Assembly: GCA_963693285.1 (NCBI GenBank)
Contig: OY848925.1
Coordinates: 4,814,932 to 4,878,931, forward strand
Direction of reading: 5' to 3'
Length of the DNA: 64,000 nt
Source of the DNA: Xestospongia muta
Taxonomy: Eukaryota; Porifera; Demospongiae; Haplosclerida; Petrosiidae
Part shown: positions 28,036 through 42,338 of the stretch, one piece after another
Layout of the letters: the number at the start of each line of letters is the position of its first letter
Position numbering within the stretch: position 1 is the stretch's first letter
Notes under the pieces: model-generated
Databases searched by the model: none
Told to the model about the DNA's origin: nothing
What the model saw: the letters and a program-made list of their open reading frames with translations, nothing else
Made by a program: the position numbers and the translations under genes

Positions 28036-28475
28036 ATAGGTAGCACAACTCAAGTAATAATCTGCAAGTTTCCATTACTCTTTGCGATTTTTCATTTATT
28101 TTTCTAAAACAAGACTAAGTGACAGAAAGACAGACAACAGTATTAATTGTAACAATTGTATTAAACATTCAGTTACATACTACCAGTATTCAGTAGCCAC
28201 ACCTACTAACAGTTTTGAATGTGACCACACCTCATATTTACAACACATTGATTGTGTGCAGGTTTGACTTTTATTATGATATAAAAAATAAAGTGCTCAA
28301 TACTGAATACTACACAGCATTATATAAAAATATTTTGGGCCTAACTTAAGACTTATGCAAATATGAATGTGTTATATAGTAGACAATACATTATTTAAGA
28401 GTTTAAAATATGTAGTTTGGACTTGGTACTGTTAAAATTTTGTTACTTTGTCACGACAATGTAAAATTGAGATAA
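28036..28475. other. 3' flank of copy C, no gene seen
   Basis: AT-rich sequence matching the 3' flanks of copies A and B from about 28260. It probably includes the 3'UTR of copy C. No coding or RNA gene signal was found. Confidence 0.6.
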
Positions 28476-31400
28476 TTAAAATAAAGCTTCATCATTATCA
28501 TCTTCATCAAAATCATGATAGAAATCCATCTCTGCTTTCTCAACATGATGAGTGCGTCGAGTTGTAGAATGACGATGCAATCGAAATCCTTTGACCTTTT
28601 CACCAAAGGGATCTTCATCATAACTACCTCCAACAGGTTTTATCTCATCCATATTATAAGGTGGTAACTTAGTATATTCATTCTCATTGTCATCTATTTT
28701 GGGTTTTGTATCAAGTTCCATTAGATCATGATGGTTATCATCCTCTTCGGTTTTAGAATTAGCAAATGTACTTGCTGTCTTGGAACTATATGATGAGTAA
28801 GGCTTGCTTGTTTTCACATTAGTAGTCTTAGTTGATGAGGAATGTGGTTCATATTTTGACGAAGTTTCATCTTTTGTCAGACATTTACAGAGTAGTCCTT
28901 TCCATGCTTCTCTGGCATCACTGCTAAGTACAACGAAAAACAAGAAGATGTAGAAACCTTGGAAGGCATTAAAGAAAGCAAACAGAAACTGGAGAGCAAA
29001 ATAGACATCAGCATTGCTACTAGTAAAAGTGAACACTGCAAACAGCCATGTTATTCCAAATAGACACATTATACCAACAGAAGATAACAATAATTTGACA
29101 GCCTCTGTTGTTGTCATAGTATATTTGTTTGATTTTCGCTTGTTTCTGTCTAAGATATGTTTAATAAGTTTTCGAAGAACAACAACGTAGATGATGAAAT
29201 TAAAGATCAACACAAGAAATATAGGAACCAAAAAAGCACCAAAGAACACACCTTGATTACTAATAAAACAACTATAAAAGGAAGAGAAGACCTTTAGGAC
29301 ATGACCTATATAGCTAACACTATTCATTTCTATAATTAATACAATTTATATATGACTGTGTGCCAACACATCCACACAATGAATGATAAATTGCTAAATG
29401 GACTAGTACTTACAATCCTGGATTTTCAGAGTTTTCATATATGGTGATGTAGAAATCACGATCAATTGAAACTGATATTATCACAGGCAATAGTGGTACA
29501 ACTATAAAGAGAGAGATATAATCACTATCTTGTTAGTTGGTAATATATTATGTATACATATTTTGGTTATTTATGTACTTTAGCTCACCCCAACAAATAA
29601 TAGAAACAACAAGAATATATTTCCATGTAATATTTGTAAACACAATGACTAATTTTTGAAACATGAGCACAGCTTCTGCACCCATCCACATCATTGCAAC
29701 CAATGTAAAGTAATGAATGAAAACTCCTGTGGTTATACAACCGCCTCTGTGACTGGTTTTATCAATACCAGCTACAAATACAATTAACATAAATATCAAT
29801 GCTAGACTGAGTTGTATATGGAACTTGGATATATCTCTGGTGCGAAGTTTCCTAATGGATGAGAGTATTAAAATAGAATAATAAAATGCTTTTTATTCAT
29901 TTATGTCCATCCTGTTTTCATATGCTATTAATATATCTACTAATTCAATTAGTTATTTAATAAACTGACTTGAATATAAGATATGTAATGATTGTTAGAA
30001 TGAGTCCTACTAATGATAGAGATACTCCAATATATGTCACAATTTCCACTGCTAAATGTGATGGTGGTGGAGTGCCTGTTCTGGCTGATATATCCTAAAT
30101 TAATTGAGAATACATTAAGAAATATTTATTAAACTGTACACTGTATAAAGGTTTCCTATTATACTATAATGTAATGAAACTTACAACAAGACAGCCAAAG
30201 TTAGTCAAATGATCACATTCACACATGACTAGATCAGAAGTGCTATCAACAATAATAGTACGACATCCTTCAGTTGACCAATTTCCTGCTCCATCTAATG
30301 ATGTATGGATACAGTAATTTAATGTACAACTTCAACAAACAGTAATGGTGTTCTTAAATATTAAGAGCTTTTCTAAAATAATTTATAGAGTCAGGATAAA
30401 TTGCTGTAATATGTATAGTTAATATTACTAATTACCAGCTGCTCCAAAGTCCCAAAAGACACAAACAGGATTACTAATGTTCTATAAAAAATTAGATTTA
30501 GAATGTCAATATCGTGTGATTTATATATTGGTACCTCTGCTGTTCCAGTAATTGGATTAGTTAGTCTTAATGTAATATTTATAGGTTCTGGCAATGTAGT
30601 TCCAAATGGTATTCCTGGTATGGCCATACTAGCTACTTGAGAACCAATGACATTACTAACATTTCCAACTGGTGCTCTACGAATTGGAAACAATGAGGCA
30701 TCTCGATAAATAGTAAAAGCTAATGTGATATCGCTATCATTTAGTAGGTCAATAATAGATGGAGGAACAGATATACTAGATGTTTGGTTTTGTATCAAGT
30801 CAGTTTCAAGGCCAACATTCAAGTCACCATTATCTAATAAAAAGATGAATAAACTTAACTATTTGAAGTGAACTTACTTTGTGTCTGAACAACAAATGTT
30901 CTTCCATTGAATTCTTCTATTATTTCCTACGTAACAAAATACAACAATAAGTCTCAAAACTTATATTAACTACAATACATGTGGTAGAAGACCTATGTAC
31001 TTACCCTTTCAGCACGAATTACAATATCTTCAGCTTGAATAATAATGTTAGTAAAATTTGGTTGTATAACTAGAGCTTGTGTTATGTTTTCAATGGTATG
31101 AATAATTCTGTGTATGGGAGGAGATGGTTAGTGATGAATATTTAATTATCAAATAATTAATAAATAACTAATTGTCAAAATAACTAACTGGTTAGCTTGA
31201 GGTTCTATGACATCTTGAGGCCATTCTTCAATATCATCAACTATTTCAACAGTGTTAATGGCAACCTATTAGAGAATGAATGTTATCAAATTATTGTAAT
31301 ATTATATTATCTGGCTTTCTTGTAATATTAAAGAAGAAGTCTACTGTTATAATATTACCATTTCTATAACTTCAAGTTCCACATCAGTTGATAGATCATT

Positions 31401-34400
31401 AAATAATTGTGCTGCTCTTGTGAGTATAGATAATACAATTTGAAGATTTTCTTGATTCTGATCAGCTTGGTCAGTGGCATTGTTGACAATTGTTGTAAGA
31501 TTGTCAGTAATTGTTACTACATTATTAGTTGTAATATTGATCTACAAAATGTACAGTTTAACATACTTAACAAATAGTAACAAGAATTTGTACCTGTGAC
31601 AAAGAACTATTGAGGGCTCTAAATAGTTGTGAAACTTCTGTACCACAAGAGGTAATTTCTGATGCTCTCCACATATTTCTACTGAGGCAAGCTCGTGTAC
31701 CTACTTCTCCACTAGGACCAAAAGGACAGTCAAGCCTGGTTGTTATGCCAACAGCAGTCTCTTCCCACAAAAATCGACCACGATTAGGTGAACTAGTGTC
31801 TTCAATCTCAGCATCACAGAATCCATTGTCTATTAAGAAAAGAAATAAATTGATTTTATTAATATAAAACTTTTGGTTTGCTACTTGTTTCTCTTATAAA
31901 CTTACCACTAATAACATTACTTATATTTACAATATAGTCCTGAGCACGTAGTGCACTAAATATTATTTCAGTGATGTCGCCTGCACTAGAGGCATTGATC
32001 TGTTGTCTTGAAGTACCATTTACTCTACATTCAACTCTTTCTTCAATATCTCCAGATCGTCTGATATGAAAGATATTGTTGAACTACAAGTTGTAAATTT
32101 GATCACATACTTTGGGACTTCTTCACAAATTACTTCCGCTGGTACTGATAAGGCCAATACAATCTGTAGAATAATTTGCAACATCATATACAATTTACAA
32201 GAATACTTGACTATAAAATTTATGATTGAGAGTGTGCCATTAACTTGATGTTTATTTACTTATGAAATATAGTACTAATGAACTCACAGTAATTCTAATG
32301 TTGTCTAATACTGAAGAAGCATTCCCTGAAGGAACAATGGAAGTAAAGTTAGCAGAGAATCGAATGAAAATGGAGAAAGAGTTTGGTAATGGTGGAACTG
32401 TGTGAAGAAATAATTCCAATTAAAGTTGTTTTTTTGTTTTTTTGTTTTTTTAGTAGTAAGAGGTAAAGTCATATTGCATGAAATTGAATACAGTTAGTCA
32501 CACAAGTTATCAAATCATTACTTACTAGTTTGTCTACAAGCAGTGAAGTCAATATCTGCCCAGCCATCACCATAAGGTAGACATTTTCTTGTAACATTAG
32601 AGTCTTGTTTAGAGGCACACTTTGTACTGACAGTGTTCCCTCCAAAGGTTTCAGTCCATGTATAGTTACCATACATAAGATTAATAGTCTTCTCATAATC
32701 ACAGAACCCAGTATCTATATACAATATAGCAACAACATTACTATAAGCCTATGTACTATATTTATATAATTATAATACACAAACAAAGTCAGTATCTGTA
32801 TTGACAAAAATGAGTACATTCTTTTCCATAATATCTTGATGTTTTAAAATATATTAAAATATACCATGTAATTACCAGAGAATGCGACACTTTGTGGACA
32901 GACAACACCACTTGTATCCTCATTAAAAATAAGTGTTCTTTGAACTAATTCTAATGTGTTACTGATTGGAGGATAATTTTTAATTGAACATTCCACTCGA
33001 ACATAATTTCTAGAGAGTTCTTCAGAACGACTAAGAGATACAATATAGACTAGTTTTACACAAAATAAGTATCACTTACTTGGTTACTGGAACACACTCT
33101 ATTGTTTGTATTCCTGGTTCTTCAACAGGAATAAAGCTCAGAAGCTAATCAAATTAAAGTAATGAAATTAAAATTGTAATTCTATAGCTTTTAATAATAT
33201 TATCATGCTATAAGAACTGGAATACAGAGTTCTTTAAGTATATTCAACATTACATTTTACCAACCTATCTAAACTTACTCCAATTGTCATAAATGAAAAA
33301 GGGAGAATATCCATTAAATATTTATAAAAATAAATAAATAATTACTCACTCCTGGTTCATAAAGATCATTAAGTGTATTTTGAATCCCTACTTCAGAAAA
33401 AGATACTCCTGGTGCTGAGAAGCGCATAAATACTTCAGAGTAAGGACCTTCAGGAACTAAGAAAAGAAAAGTCTATAATATTGATAGATATCTATTCTAC
33501 ATACCTAATACTGTTACATTGATGTGAACAATATGTGTAAACCCAGCTGCTGATCTGACAATACAGGTATAGAAACCAGCATCTTCACTAGTAATTCGCG
33601 AACCACCATCTGACCTTCTGTTGATGAAATATTGATTGGATGCAGATTCAGAGAAAGTGTTAATTACTAAACAACAGAACAGAGACATAAATAATTATAG
33701 AATTGAATGTGTTTGTCATTGATTTATTTTAAATTAAATAAGAACTAAAATAATATTTTAAAAGTGGCTCATATAATTACAGTATTTAAAAGGTGTGTTT
33801 GGCATTTCTAGTATGATATAGTTCTTAGTATGAGTAATACGTCTTAATATTTAATGATCTCAGAAGATTAATATTTAGCTATTTTCAACTCTTACTTGTA
33901 AAAGATCCGGTTTCATTAGTTTTTGTGATGGTAATGTACCCACCAGTAGTAGATACACATTGTATCCTATCACCTCTACCATATTCAAGTGTATAGTTAC
34001 CATCTTTACTCATTGGGAATACACCAACTACTGGAGGGACTGGAAAACAATGACCACTAAAACAATATAACACAAAACGCTAATGCTATCATACCTGGAC
34101 ATGTTACTTGAATAAATCTAGACTGACTGTTATTACAAAGACTGACAAATGCAGGTTCACTATCAATACAGTCAGTGATATCGGTCTCATTACCAGCACA
34201 AGAAAAACCAAGCACAACACTGACTGGGCGTTTTGGTAGAACTAATGGACTGAACACACTTCTCAAAGTTGCTACAACAAATGATATCATTAATACATTC
34301 AGTAATAAATAGCAGCTTACCCCTGCCATCGTTCACATAACCTAGTTGATTACATACTACCTCAGCTTCTTCAGAACCAAATGTATTTTCACACAGCATA

Positions 34401-37319
34401 TACCAAATATTGTTGAAACAAATTTGAACAAGTCCTTGTCCTTCTTCAGATCTTGTGACTAATCTAATATCACCTTCTTCACAGCCAGTAGGTTGAATAT
34501 CTGTATGAGAAGTATATATGATGTATTACTAGTAATGTTACTGGTTTACATACCATCACAACGAACACCAAAATTAATTTGAGGACTGTCACAGGTTTGT
34601 CCTTGACTAAAAGATAAATCATAAAGCACACAATCCAATAGACTTGAACTACCACTTGGACAGGATGGGCTACGTGCAAGTGGAGGGCCAGTACTCTCAC
34701 CAAACATGATAGTACTCTTTATACCATTGAATGGTAGAGCACCTGTTAAGAACAAAATATCTGTGTAATCTTACAGTAAGAAATGTTTTACACTATCAAA
34801 ATCTTAATTATTATTATGTAGATCTTAATTAAAAAGGCATTTTTACTACTTAGCACACTGGATGTACCAGACAGTCCTATAATTCTTGCAATCTTCAGTG
34901 GAATGCTGTGGCATTTGTAGGTAATTTTAGGGAGATATTTTATAATATAGTTCTGATAAAAATAGTCTAATGTTTCAATTTCTCTTGCAGACAATCTGGT
35001 ACTTTAAAAAGACTTGCACATGGCAATGGCAATGTTTGTGAGTATGTGATACATGTGTCTATTGATTCCTCACCTGCTGGATCATACCCAAGTTGTCCGC
35101 AAATCAATATTGCTCTATTATAATCACCACTAACTTCACCCTGACAGATATATCCATAATGACCTCCTAAACACATCTCTACTATCCCTTCAGATGATGT
35201 AGGCCCTCCAACTAAACGTATATCTCCATCAGTACAGTTATTGTCAGAGGCTAAGGATAATTAAGATACCAGCAAATTAACTATCATATATAGATTTAGA
35301 TATTAGCAACAAAACTACTTAATAATTAAGAATTTGCATGACATGTAAAAGATGTCAGATTGTTTGCATTATTTAATGCATAAGACTTACATATACAACT
35401 CATAACTATGTAATCATTCCTGTCTCGACTACAGCAGGCACTACCAGGTAAAGCTGGAGGTTGTACAGCACAATAACTCCTACACTGTGAGATACTTTGT
35501 TCATTTCCATTACATAAAAGACCACCAAAACCAATTGGATATCTGTAAACATCAGCTCTATAAGTATCTCCATATAATATTAAACCAGCTAGAGAGAGAG
35601 AGGGAGAGAAAGAAGGAGAGTGTGTGAGACAGAGAGGACAAAGAGAGAGAATGAGTGAGTAAGTATGCAAGTGCGTCAGTGAGAAAAGTAGGAAGATATA
35701 TACCTCGATTAACAAATCCAGCTTGTCGGCAAATTACATTAGCTTCTCGAATATCAAAACTTCTTGCGCATACAAGAGTTAAAGCTCCATTGACACACAC
35801 AGTTAGTACACCTGAGAACTTATCAGGTCCTCCTAATAATCTCACCTCTCCTTCAGTACATGCCACCTTTCTATCTAATATACACATGTAAATAGTGAAG
35901 AAACATAGCTAGAATATGTTATTGATATATTAAAAATGGTGCAGTTCAAAGGAGAAAGTATAGTTATAATGTGAAGCCTTTAAAAATCATTCAAGTTACA
36001 TTCATTAAACTGTTTAGATAGTATGAGTCTCTATTCTGTCATTAATATTGACCATGTTTTATTGATCATTGAACTATATCACTGTCAATAAGGACTACTA
36101 TAACAATTGATTGATTCAAATTGATTGTCATGAAAATGCTTTTATTTTCCATGCTATCCTCCCTCCCGACTTCATACTAACTGTCCAGATCTTCAGCCTA
36201 CAGTTTATTACTACCATCATATCAGAATGGTAAAACTTTTAAGAACAGAGACAACAATATACTTAACAACTATACATTAAAATTAATAGTAAACTCATGA
36301 TTTCATAACAAAGGAATTGTGTTAGCTAAATATTTTAGACTTACTTGAACAATTTCTCTCTTCAGCAAAGATGCTTTCATCATCACCATCTATACAATCA
36401 ATACAACCATCACAAATTAAATTTGGTGAGAGGCACTTCCTTTGACCACTACAATAAAACTCATTATCATTGCAAGGATTAAATTCTAAAAAAATAAATG
36501 AGTAATTATGTTCTACCAGCTGGAAATACTTATACTTACTACATATGAAATTTGTACTGAGGCTAGCAGAATAGTTAGTTGGACATTGAACAGCACAAAG
36601 ATTATTAAAATAAACATTACAACATTGACTAGGACTGGCTCCATAACAACGTGTAAGATTAGTAGCAAGACATTCATCAGGACAACCTTATAGGAGAGAA
36701 AAGTATTTTATTACATCAGTGTTATATATAGCAAAACAAATCATTAGCAGTTTATCATAAATGTTATTGTTGAATAATTTTGATATCTAAAATCTCTATA
36801 TTAGAAACCTTAGAACTTACGTTGACAGTGTCTGAGTTGATCATCATTGGATGAATTGAGAGTGTAATTTGGATGATTTGGTACATTACATCTTGAACAG
36901 TCACTCAGAATTGTATCATTAGTGGCTAGCAGTATAGCATCTGACATGTTTGTTATCTTGTTATAGCTATTGAATGATCCCAATTGCCAGAACCGGCTCT
37001 TCTGCTGAACACATATTAAATCCACTTGTGCTAATGTTGACCCATTGTTTCCAGGCTCACCAATGAAACGGACTGTGTAAGTTGCTTGACGAATGTAACC
37101 TAGAATACTGCCTACAGACAGACAGTTAATGTAATGTTCTTCTACTGTTATAATTGGTTGAGGTCCATCGTCTGGACGAAAAAAATTTCCAAGTAAAGTA
37201 TTTAGCTCAAAAGTAGTGATAAATGAAGGACAGCCTTCTTCTTCTACAGCTTGAGCTCCACAAAATGGATAATAAGCAGAGAGACACAAACCAAATAACA
37301 GTATGCTTACAAAACACAT
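28476..37319 (-). CDS. Mosaic adhesion GPCR, copy C (SRCR/Ig/HRM/GAIN/7TM)
   Basis: Exons: 36821-37319, 36540-36686, 36345-36485, 35704-35874, 35391-35588, 35074-35250, 34554-34742, 34321-34500, 34095-34271, 33896-34039, 33505-33666, 33350-33456, 33080-33144, 32876-33030, 32526-32714, 32288-32397, 32111-32163, 31906-32060, 31594-31829, 31359-31541, 31189-31265, 31005-31107, 30878-30926, 30535-30833, 30436-30481, 30185-30294, 29970-30094, 29589-29851, 29414-29501, 28476-29271. The total is 5394 bases, 1797 residues. The domain order matches copy A. Differences from A and B fall mainly in the LDLa acidic loop, SRCR2b (shorter by one residue, with a different inter-cysteine loop) and the first module exon (nine bases shorter). 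One donor is GTCAGT (29964-29969) where A and B have GTAAAC. GPS CDHLTNFGC is intact, and the tail keeps the acidic C-terminus. Confidence 0.88.
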
Positions 37320-37335
37320 ACTTTAGTCTTGCCTC

Positions 37336-39049
37336 CTGTAGTATCAGAGACATGAAAGAATTATCAAACATATTATGGCAGGCAGCATCTGTATAGGGAT
37401 GGCCTGAATGCTCAAGTGTGTCCATTAAAATGTGTTAGTAGAAAACACAAAATATCTCATTTGACAACATTAGAACCAACTTGGCAACTCTTTATATAAT
37501 AATACCCAAAATAGTGCCAGGTGTAAATAAACATTGTTTTTATAGAAATACACCAAGAGCTGATAGGAGCAAAAGCATTGCAAACAAGAATATGGCATAC
37601 TCTAAATATCATTGTAGATATGGCTAGAAAATAATGAATGAAATATTAGCATACTCATTACATAACAATGACTCATAGTATAATTATTACCACTGTCAGA
37701 ATGGGAAAGCCTTTATATCTCATTCACTAACTCAATGATTGGTTACTATGTATACTATATTGTCCAGTACTGTAATCTCGATCTAGTATAGTTTTGTTTG
37801 GAGTGATTTTTGCCAACATTCCTTTATCAAAAGATGTTTTGACAAGAAAAAGTAAAACCTGATTTGGAAGTGTTAATATTGAAAGCATTACAACCTTAAA
37901 TGAGTAGTAACAGAAGCTATAGAATTATAAGTGATAATGAGGAAACAGGTATACATGAGATATAAAATGTTGACGTAGTTTATGACAACACATCAAAGTA
38001 ATCATTACTAATCAATTACCATAATAGTAATTATTTATAAGGAAATGAATAAGGAAATAGAAGATGAATAATTGCATTAATTAGACATATGCAATTATGT
38101 AATCAACATAATTGTATTATCATAAGAGTGAATGGTAAATATGGAGATACAACATGGATGATGGATGGATGGATTGATACATATAAATGAGTAAGTGGAA
38201 GTATCATAGAAAATATAAATGGATGGGATAGTTAAAGTGTGAATGGAAGACTGTGTGACTGATGTTAGTATAAAAAGAAAGATTATACAAGGATAGATTG
38301 TGGAATGACGGATTAAAATAACTACAAGGAAAAAAGATTCTAAAAATTAAAATGTAGGGATGGTTATAATTAATCTACTACAAATTTTGGCAGCGATGGA
38401 AGTTGTACCATCTTTATATAACTAGCACAGGCAAATAAAGCAACATTATAGCTACCACACATCATGTTAGTATTTTTAGATCATGATAATTGGTGGTTGA
38501 CATCCTTTGACTGCTTCTTGTGCTATTACATAGGACTGATATAAATTCCTTCTTCTATATATTTTTGTTAGCTTTATAATTGACTAACGTTAATCATCCC
38601 TATATTTACTTCATCTTTTAGAAAATGCTTTTCATTATCATAGCAAAAAACATCACACAATATTGAAAGATTCTGATTACTTTAGAGTGAGATTTTTAGT
38701 TTAATACATTAAACCAGGTCATCCTAACAAAGACAACTGCTAATTGTGTGTCTATACACATATATCTAGATTAATGGGTATATATGAATTGATGTATAGA
38801 CAGAAGGATGGGTTGATATATACATGGATAGATGGATCAATGAATGAATAAATGATTATGGTGTGATACTGTGAGTCAGTGGATATGATATTAATGAACA
38901 TGAATAGAAGAATGATTGCACAATTAATACTATAAGTTTACTCACTGATATAAGTTCAGTTTAAACAAGAGCTTGTAATGTTGTATAATCCTATACAAAG
39001 CATACTATAATAGTAATTAGTACAGACAACTTGTATATAGTAAACTTAC
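37336..39049 (-). other. 5'UTR intron of copy C
   Basis: Runs from the acceptor upstream of the ATG exon to the GTAAGT donor at 39044-39049. It carries the best preserved version of the shared MITE-like element (about 38348-38605) and simple GATG repeats. No gene is seen. Confidence 0.7.
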
Positions 39050-39180
39050 CTCAGGATACCTTTATCAACTACCACCACTCTTACAATCCCTCCTTATTAT
39101 TGAGAGGAGAGTGATGATGAAAGTCTTACAACACTGTTCCACTGTCTAAAAGCCCTGAAGCCTTAATTAAATTATACATT
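39050..39180 (-). promoter_or_regulatory. Non-coding first exon of copy C, TATA-like box lost
   Basis: Homologous to the first exons of A and B over its donor half. A block of roughly 30 bases containing the TATA-like CTATAAATC is missing between the ACACTGTTC and CTGTCTAA landmarks. The array similarity ends near 39220. Confidence 0.45.
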
Positions 39181-39284
39181 CCATAAAAATGCTATCACTT
39201 AGTAATCTGTCACTAAGCATATTAATTTGTGAATATGTGATATAATAAAGCTTCCTGCAACATGTAACATGACAGAACAAGTGT

Positions 39285-39460
39285 TCAATTTAATTAATTG
39301 TATAACCTCTCCCCATAGATAGTATAGACTACGTATCTATACTATCTACATGTATCACGTAGTCTATACTATGGCCATAATTTAATTAGTTGTATAACCT
39401 CTGCGGCTCTGCCCATTGATAGTATAGACTACGTAGTCTATACTATCTATGTACGTAGTA
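39285..39460. repeat. Paired palindromic repeats upstream of ISCA2
   Basis: Two related units both begin TTTAATTA(A/G)TTGTATAACC. The second ends in a perfect 30-base palindrome at 39418-39447 centred on CTACGTAG. The first contains imperfect versions of the same arms around 39318-39372. They lie 55-230 bases upstream of the ISCA2 start codon, so they may be mobile hairpins or regulatory. Confidence 0.75.
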
Positions 39461-39514
39461 ACTACCCACTGCAGCCACGCCTACTTCCTAAGTTAACGTT
39501 TAATCTCAGATAAA

Positions 39515-42094
39515 ATGGCGTCTATTAGGAGAAGTCTATTGTCGTTGCTCAGGTTCTCTGGAGCCGTCAGAACATCGAGTGTAACGAACTCTAGAGTGCA
39601 AGTACTATATAGTAACACTGAAAAGATGATTGGCACTACATGGAGCCGTAAACTGTCTTGGTATCGACGTTATAATTCTATTAGTGGGGAAGACAGCCAT
39701 GCTAATAAAACTCTTTGTAATCAAGAAGAGACTGAGAAACGATTATCAGGACTCACTTTGTCAGACAGCTGTGTAAAGGTATACTTTAATTTGATTAATA
39801 TAATTAATACAAATTATTTCAAATAACTAGATAGTTAGTATCATTTTACACCATGGGGAAGGCTTCCATGAACCATTAATTATATCATTAAAGCAATTAA
39901 ATAATTAACTGGTAGACCAAGATAAATAACAAAAGGATGATGTATATAATATCCATGATATTAGCATTGTTGAGGTAATTGTAATTAGCTATAATCATTA
40001 CATCATTCATAAAAATTGTAATTGCAATTGTATACCTGTAATTAAGAAGTAGTTGGATGGCTAAGCTACTATACAATAAATCTAGTTTGGTAAAGGTTTG
40101 GCGCATCATATAATGTACACATGATCATAATTATAACTAAAGTGGTTTATGAAACCATCTTGCAAATTGTCCTTTAACCTTCATGCATGAGGTTATGAAT
40201 GATGTAGAGCACTTGTATAAGGTACTGATAATAGCTATTGTAATTGTGTGTAATTGCTATCAATTTTTTGATGTAATTGCTGTGTAAGGTATAATTGGTA
40301 ATTGAAATTGAAATTGGGTGATCATAAACAGAAGTAATGGTAATTGTAATCAATTACTTTCTTATGGTAATTGCCACAACACTGGATATTAAATACCCAT
40401 TACAAATGACACATGGAGTGTGGTAGTGTTGTAAAAGTAATGGATTTGTACTTTAGTTTTAGTTATTGTTAAACAATTACGACACTAGACTGTGGGTATT
40501 TTGTTAATTTTATTAGTGATGGTCACATAATCTGTTATGTAATATAAGATATAGTGATATAATACTTTAACATAATGATAAAAAATCCATTAAAGTATAG
40601 ATCTAATATATTATATTAGATCTATACTTTAATGGTTTTAGGGGTGTGGTTAAGATACAGTATAAGAACAATAATATAAAGATTACTTATAGTTGTATAC
40701 AATATAATTCTAATTAATGTCTCATGTGGAATCATGAATTACTAAACATGAGTCATCATATTGTCTATGTACTTTTAGCAATTATGTTCAGTGGTTGACA
40801 CACTGGACACTATGCTCAGAGTGACTGTTGAAGGAGGTGGCTGTTCTGGTTTTCAATACAGGTTTACGTTGGATACCACTGTTAATACTAATGACAGGTG
40901 AGATGTCCTATAATGTATTTATAGTATTATTAGTTCTAAGGAACTTATAACTATTTAGTCAAGTGAACTAAACTGTCCTTTTCGTTAAGACTAGAGAGTG
41001 ATTAGGATAAATCAAATTTAATTGAAATCAGTTGATCAATCAGATTTAGAACTTGGTTAGTAATCTTCATGTGTGAATGAATAATAGAAATGTAGTTGTT
41101 GTTTAATGATATCGACCATTCCTTTAATAGTACACTGCCTTCATGTGTCATTATCCAGTTGAGTAAGTTGGTTAATGTACCAAAGAATGACACAATTTTC
41201 TTCTTTCTTGATGTTTGTTTTTTAAGCATTGTAGTTGTGAAAGATATCCTTTGTAATTTCTCCTTAAACTACCATTGGTTGTGTTTTAGAAGTCTATATT
41301 AGTCGCAGGAATGACTCAACTATTGTTGAAGTACAGCTATACTTCCTATTAATTGTGAAACCATCATGTGTAGATTGCTATGGTTTTTTAAAGTTTTAGT
41401 TCCTCCTATATTATCTTACTCCAACATCACCTTTGATATCCTTTGACAAATTCTGTTGAGTATTCATTGTCACTCCATCAAATATCATTGGATATCCATT
41501 CAAGCATTGTCACCCCATATTGGTCACCTGTTTAGAATGCAGTACTTGATTTCCTTATGTCCTTATAAGCTAATATGCTATTGTAACTTTAAAAATAACG
41601 TAGTAAGTCAACATTATTCCATTAGCTGTGGTTACTGCTTTAAAGGACACTCTTTCATGTCGTAATAATAGAGCTTGTCTGTGTCATTACTCACAATGAC
41701 CATATTTGGTATGGGGTATGTTTAAGTTAGTTGCTGTGTATATTATTATTGCAAAGGTGTCTTGGGTATTTTAACTAATGGAATGAATGTAATATAAATT
41801 TAGACAAAGTGATAACACAGAATTTGTGTTTGAACAATGGGAAAGATATTAGGGTTTAAACTGTTGGTATGTGCTAAGCAATTGTTTTAGTCTTTATTTA
41901 ATGTATGTTTATGTATTCCTAGAGTATTTGAGAGAGATGGAGCTAAGGTGGTGATAGATGATCTGTCACTAGGCTTTCTAGATGGTTCTACCATTGATTA
42001 TCACCAAGAACTTATCAGATCAACTTTTCGAATAACTAATAATCCCAATATAGAATTAGGCTGTTCATGTGGAATATCATTTGCAATGAAATAA
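39515..42094 (+). CDS. ISCA2: Mitochondrial iron-sulfur cluster assembly protein ISCA2
   Basis: Three exons, 39515-39778, 40779-40897 and 41923-42094, total 555 bases and 184 residues. ISCA2 is an A-type Fe-S protein that helps build [4Fe-4S] clusters for mitochondrial enzymes. The first exon starts with a basic, Ser/Arg-rich stretch ([16 protein letters not shown]) fitting a mitochondrial targeting sequence. The conserved core shows GGGCSGFQ and the C-terminal GCSCGISF, giving the three cysteines used for cluster binding, and the segment SQELIR-like [10 protein letters not shown] is typical of ISCA2 rather than ISCA1. Polyadenylation is likely at AATAAAAC near 42183. It converges on the desaturase gene at 42339. 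The first intron is large for the region and holds a perfect hairpin. Confidence 0.93.
40587..40635. repeat. Perfect 24-base-arm hairpin in ISCA2 intron 1
   Basis: Arms 40587-40610 and 40612-40635 are exact reverse complements around a single central base. It contains AGATCT on both sides. This is likely a tiny foldback element; there is no coding content. Confidence 0.9.
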
Positions 42095-42338
42095 ACTCAT
42101 CTGTTCATAAATTCTGTGCATCTGTTTTATTATTATAATTGCTGTATCAGTATTTAAAACAACTTTGTGAACAACTATGAAAATAAAACATGATTTGCTA
42201 ATACACACACTCTGTTTGTTATGGTCAAAACACTAAAAACTAGATGGCATTAGAATAACAAAGTTGACCACGATTAATAACTTTTCTATTCTTATAGTAA
42301 ACATTGAAAGTGTTCTATTACCTGTTGCTTTATCCACA

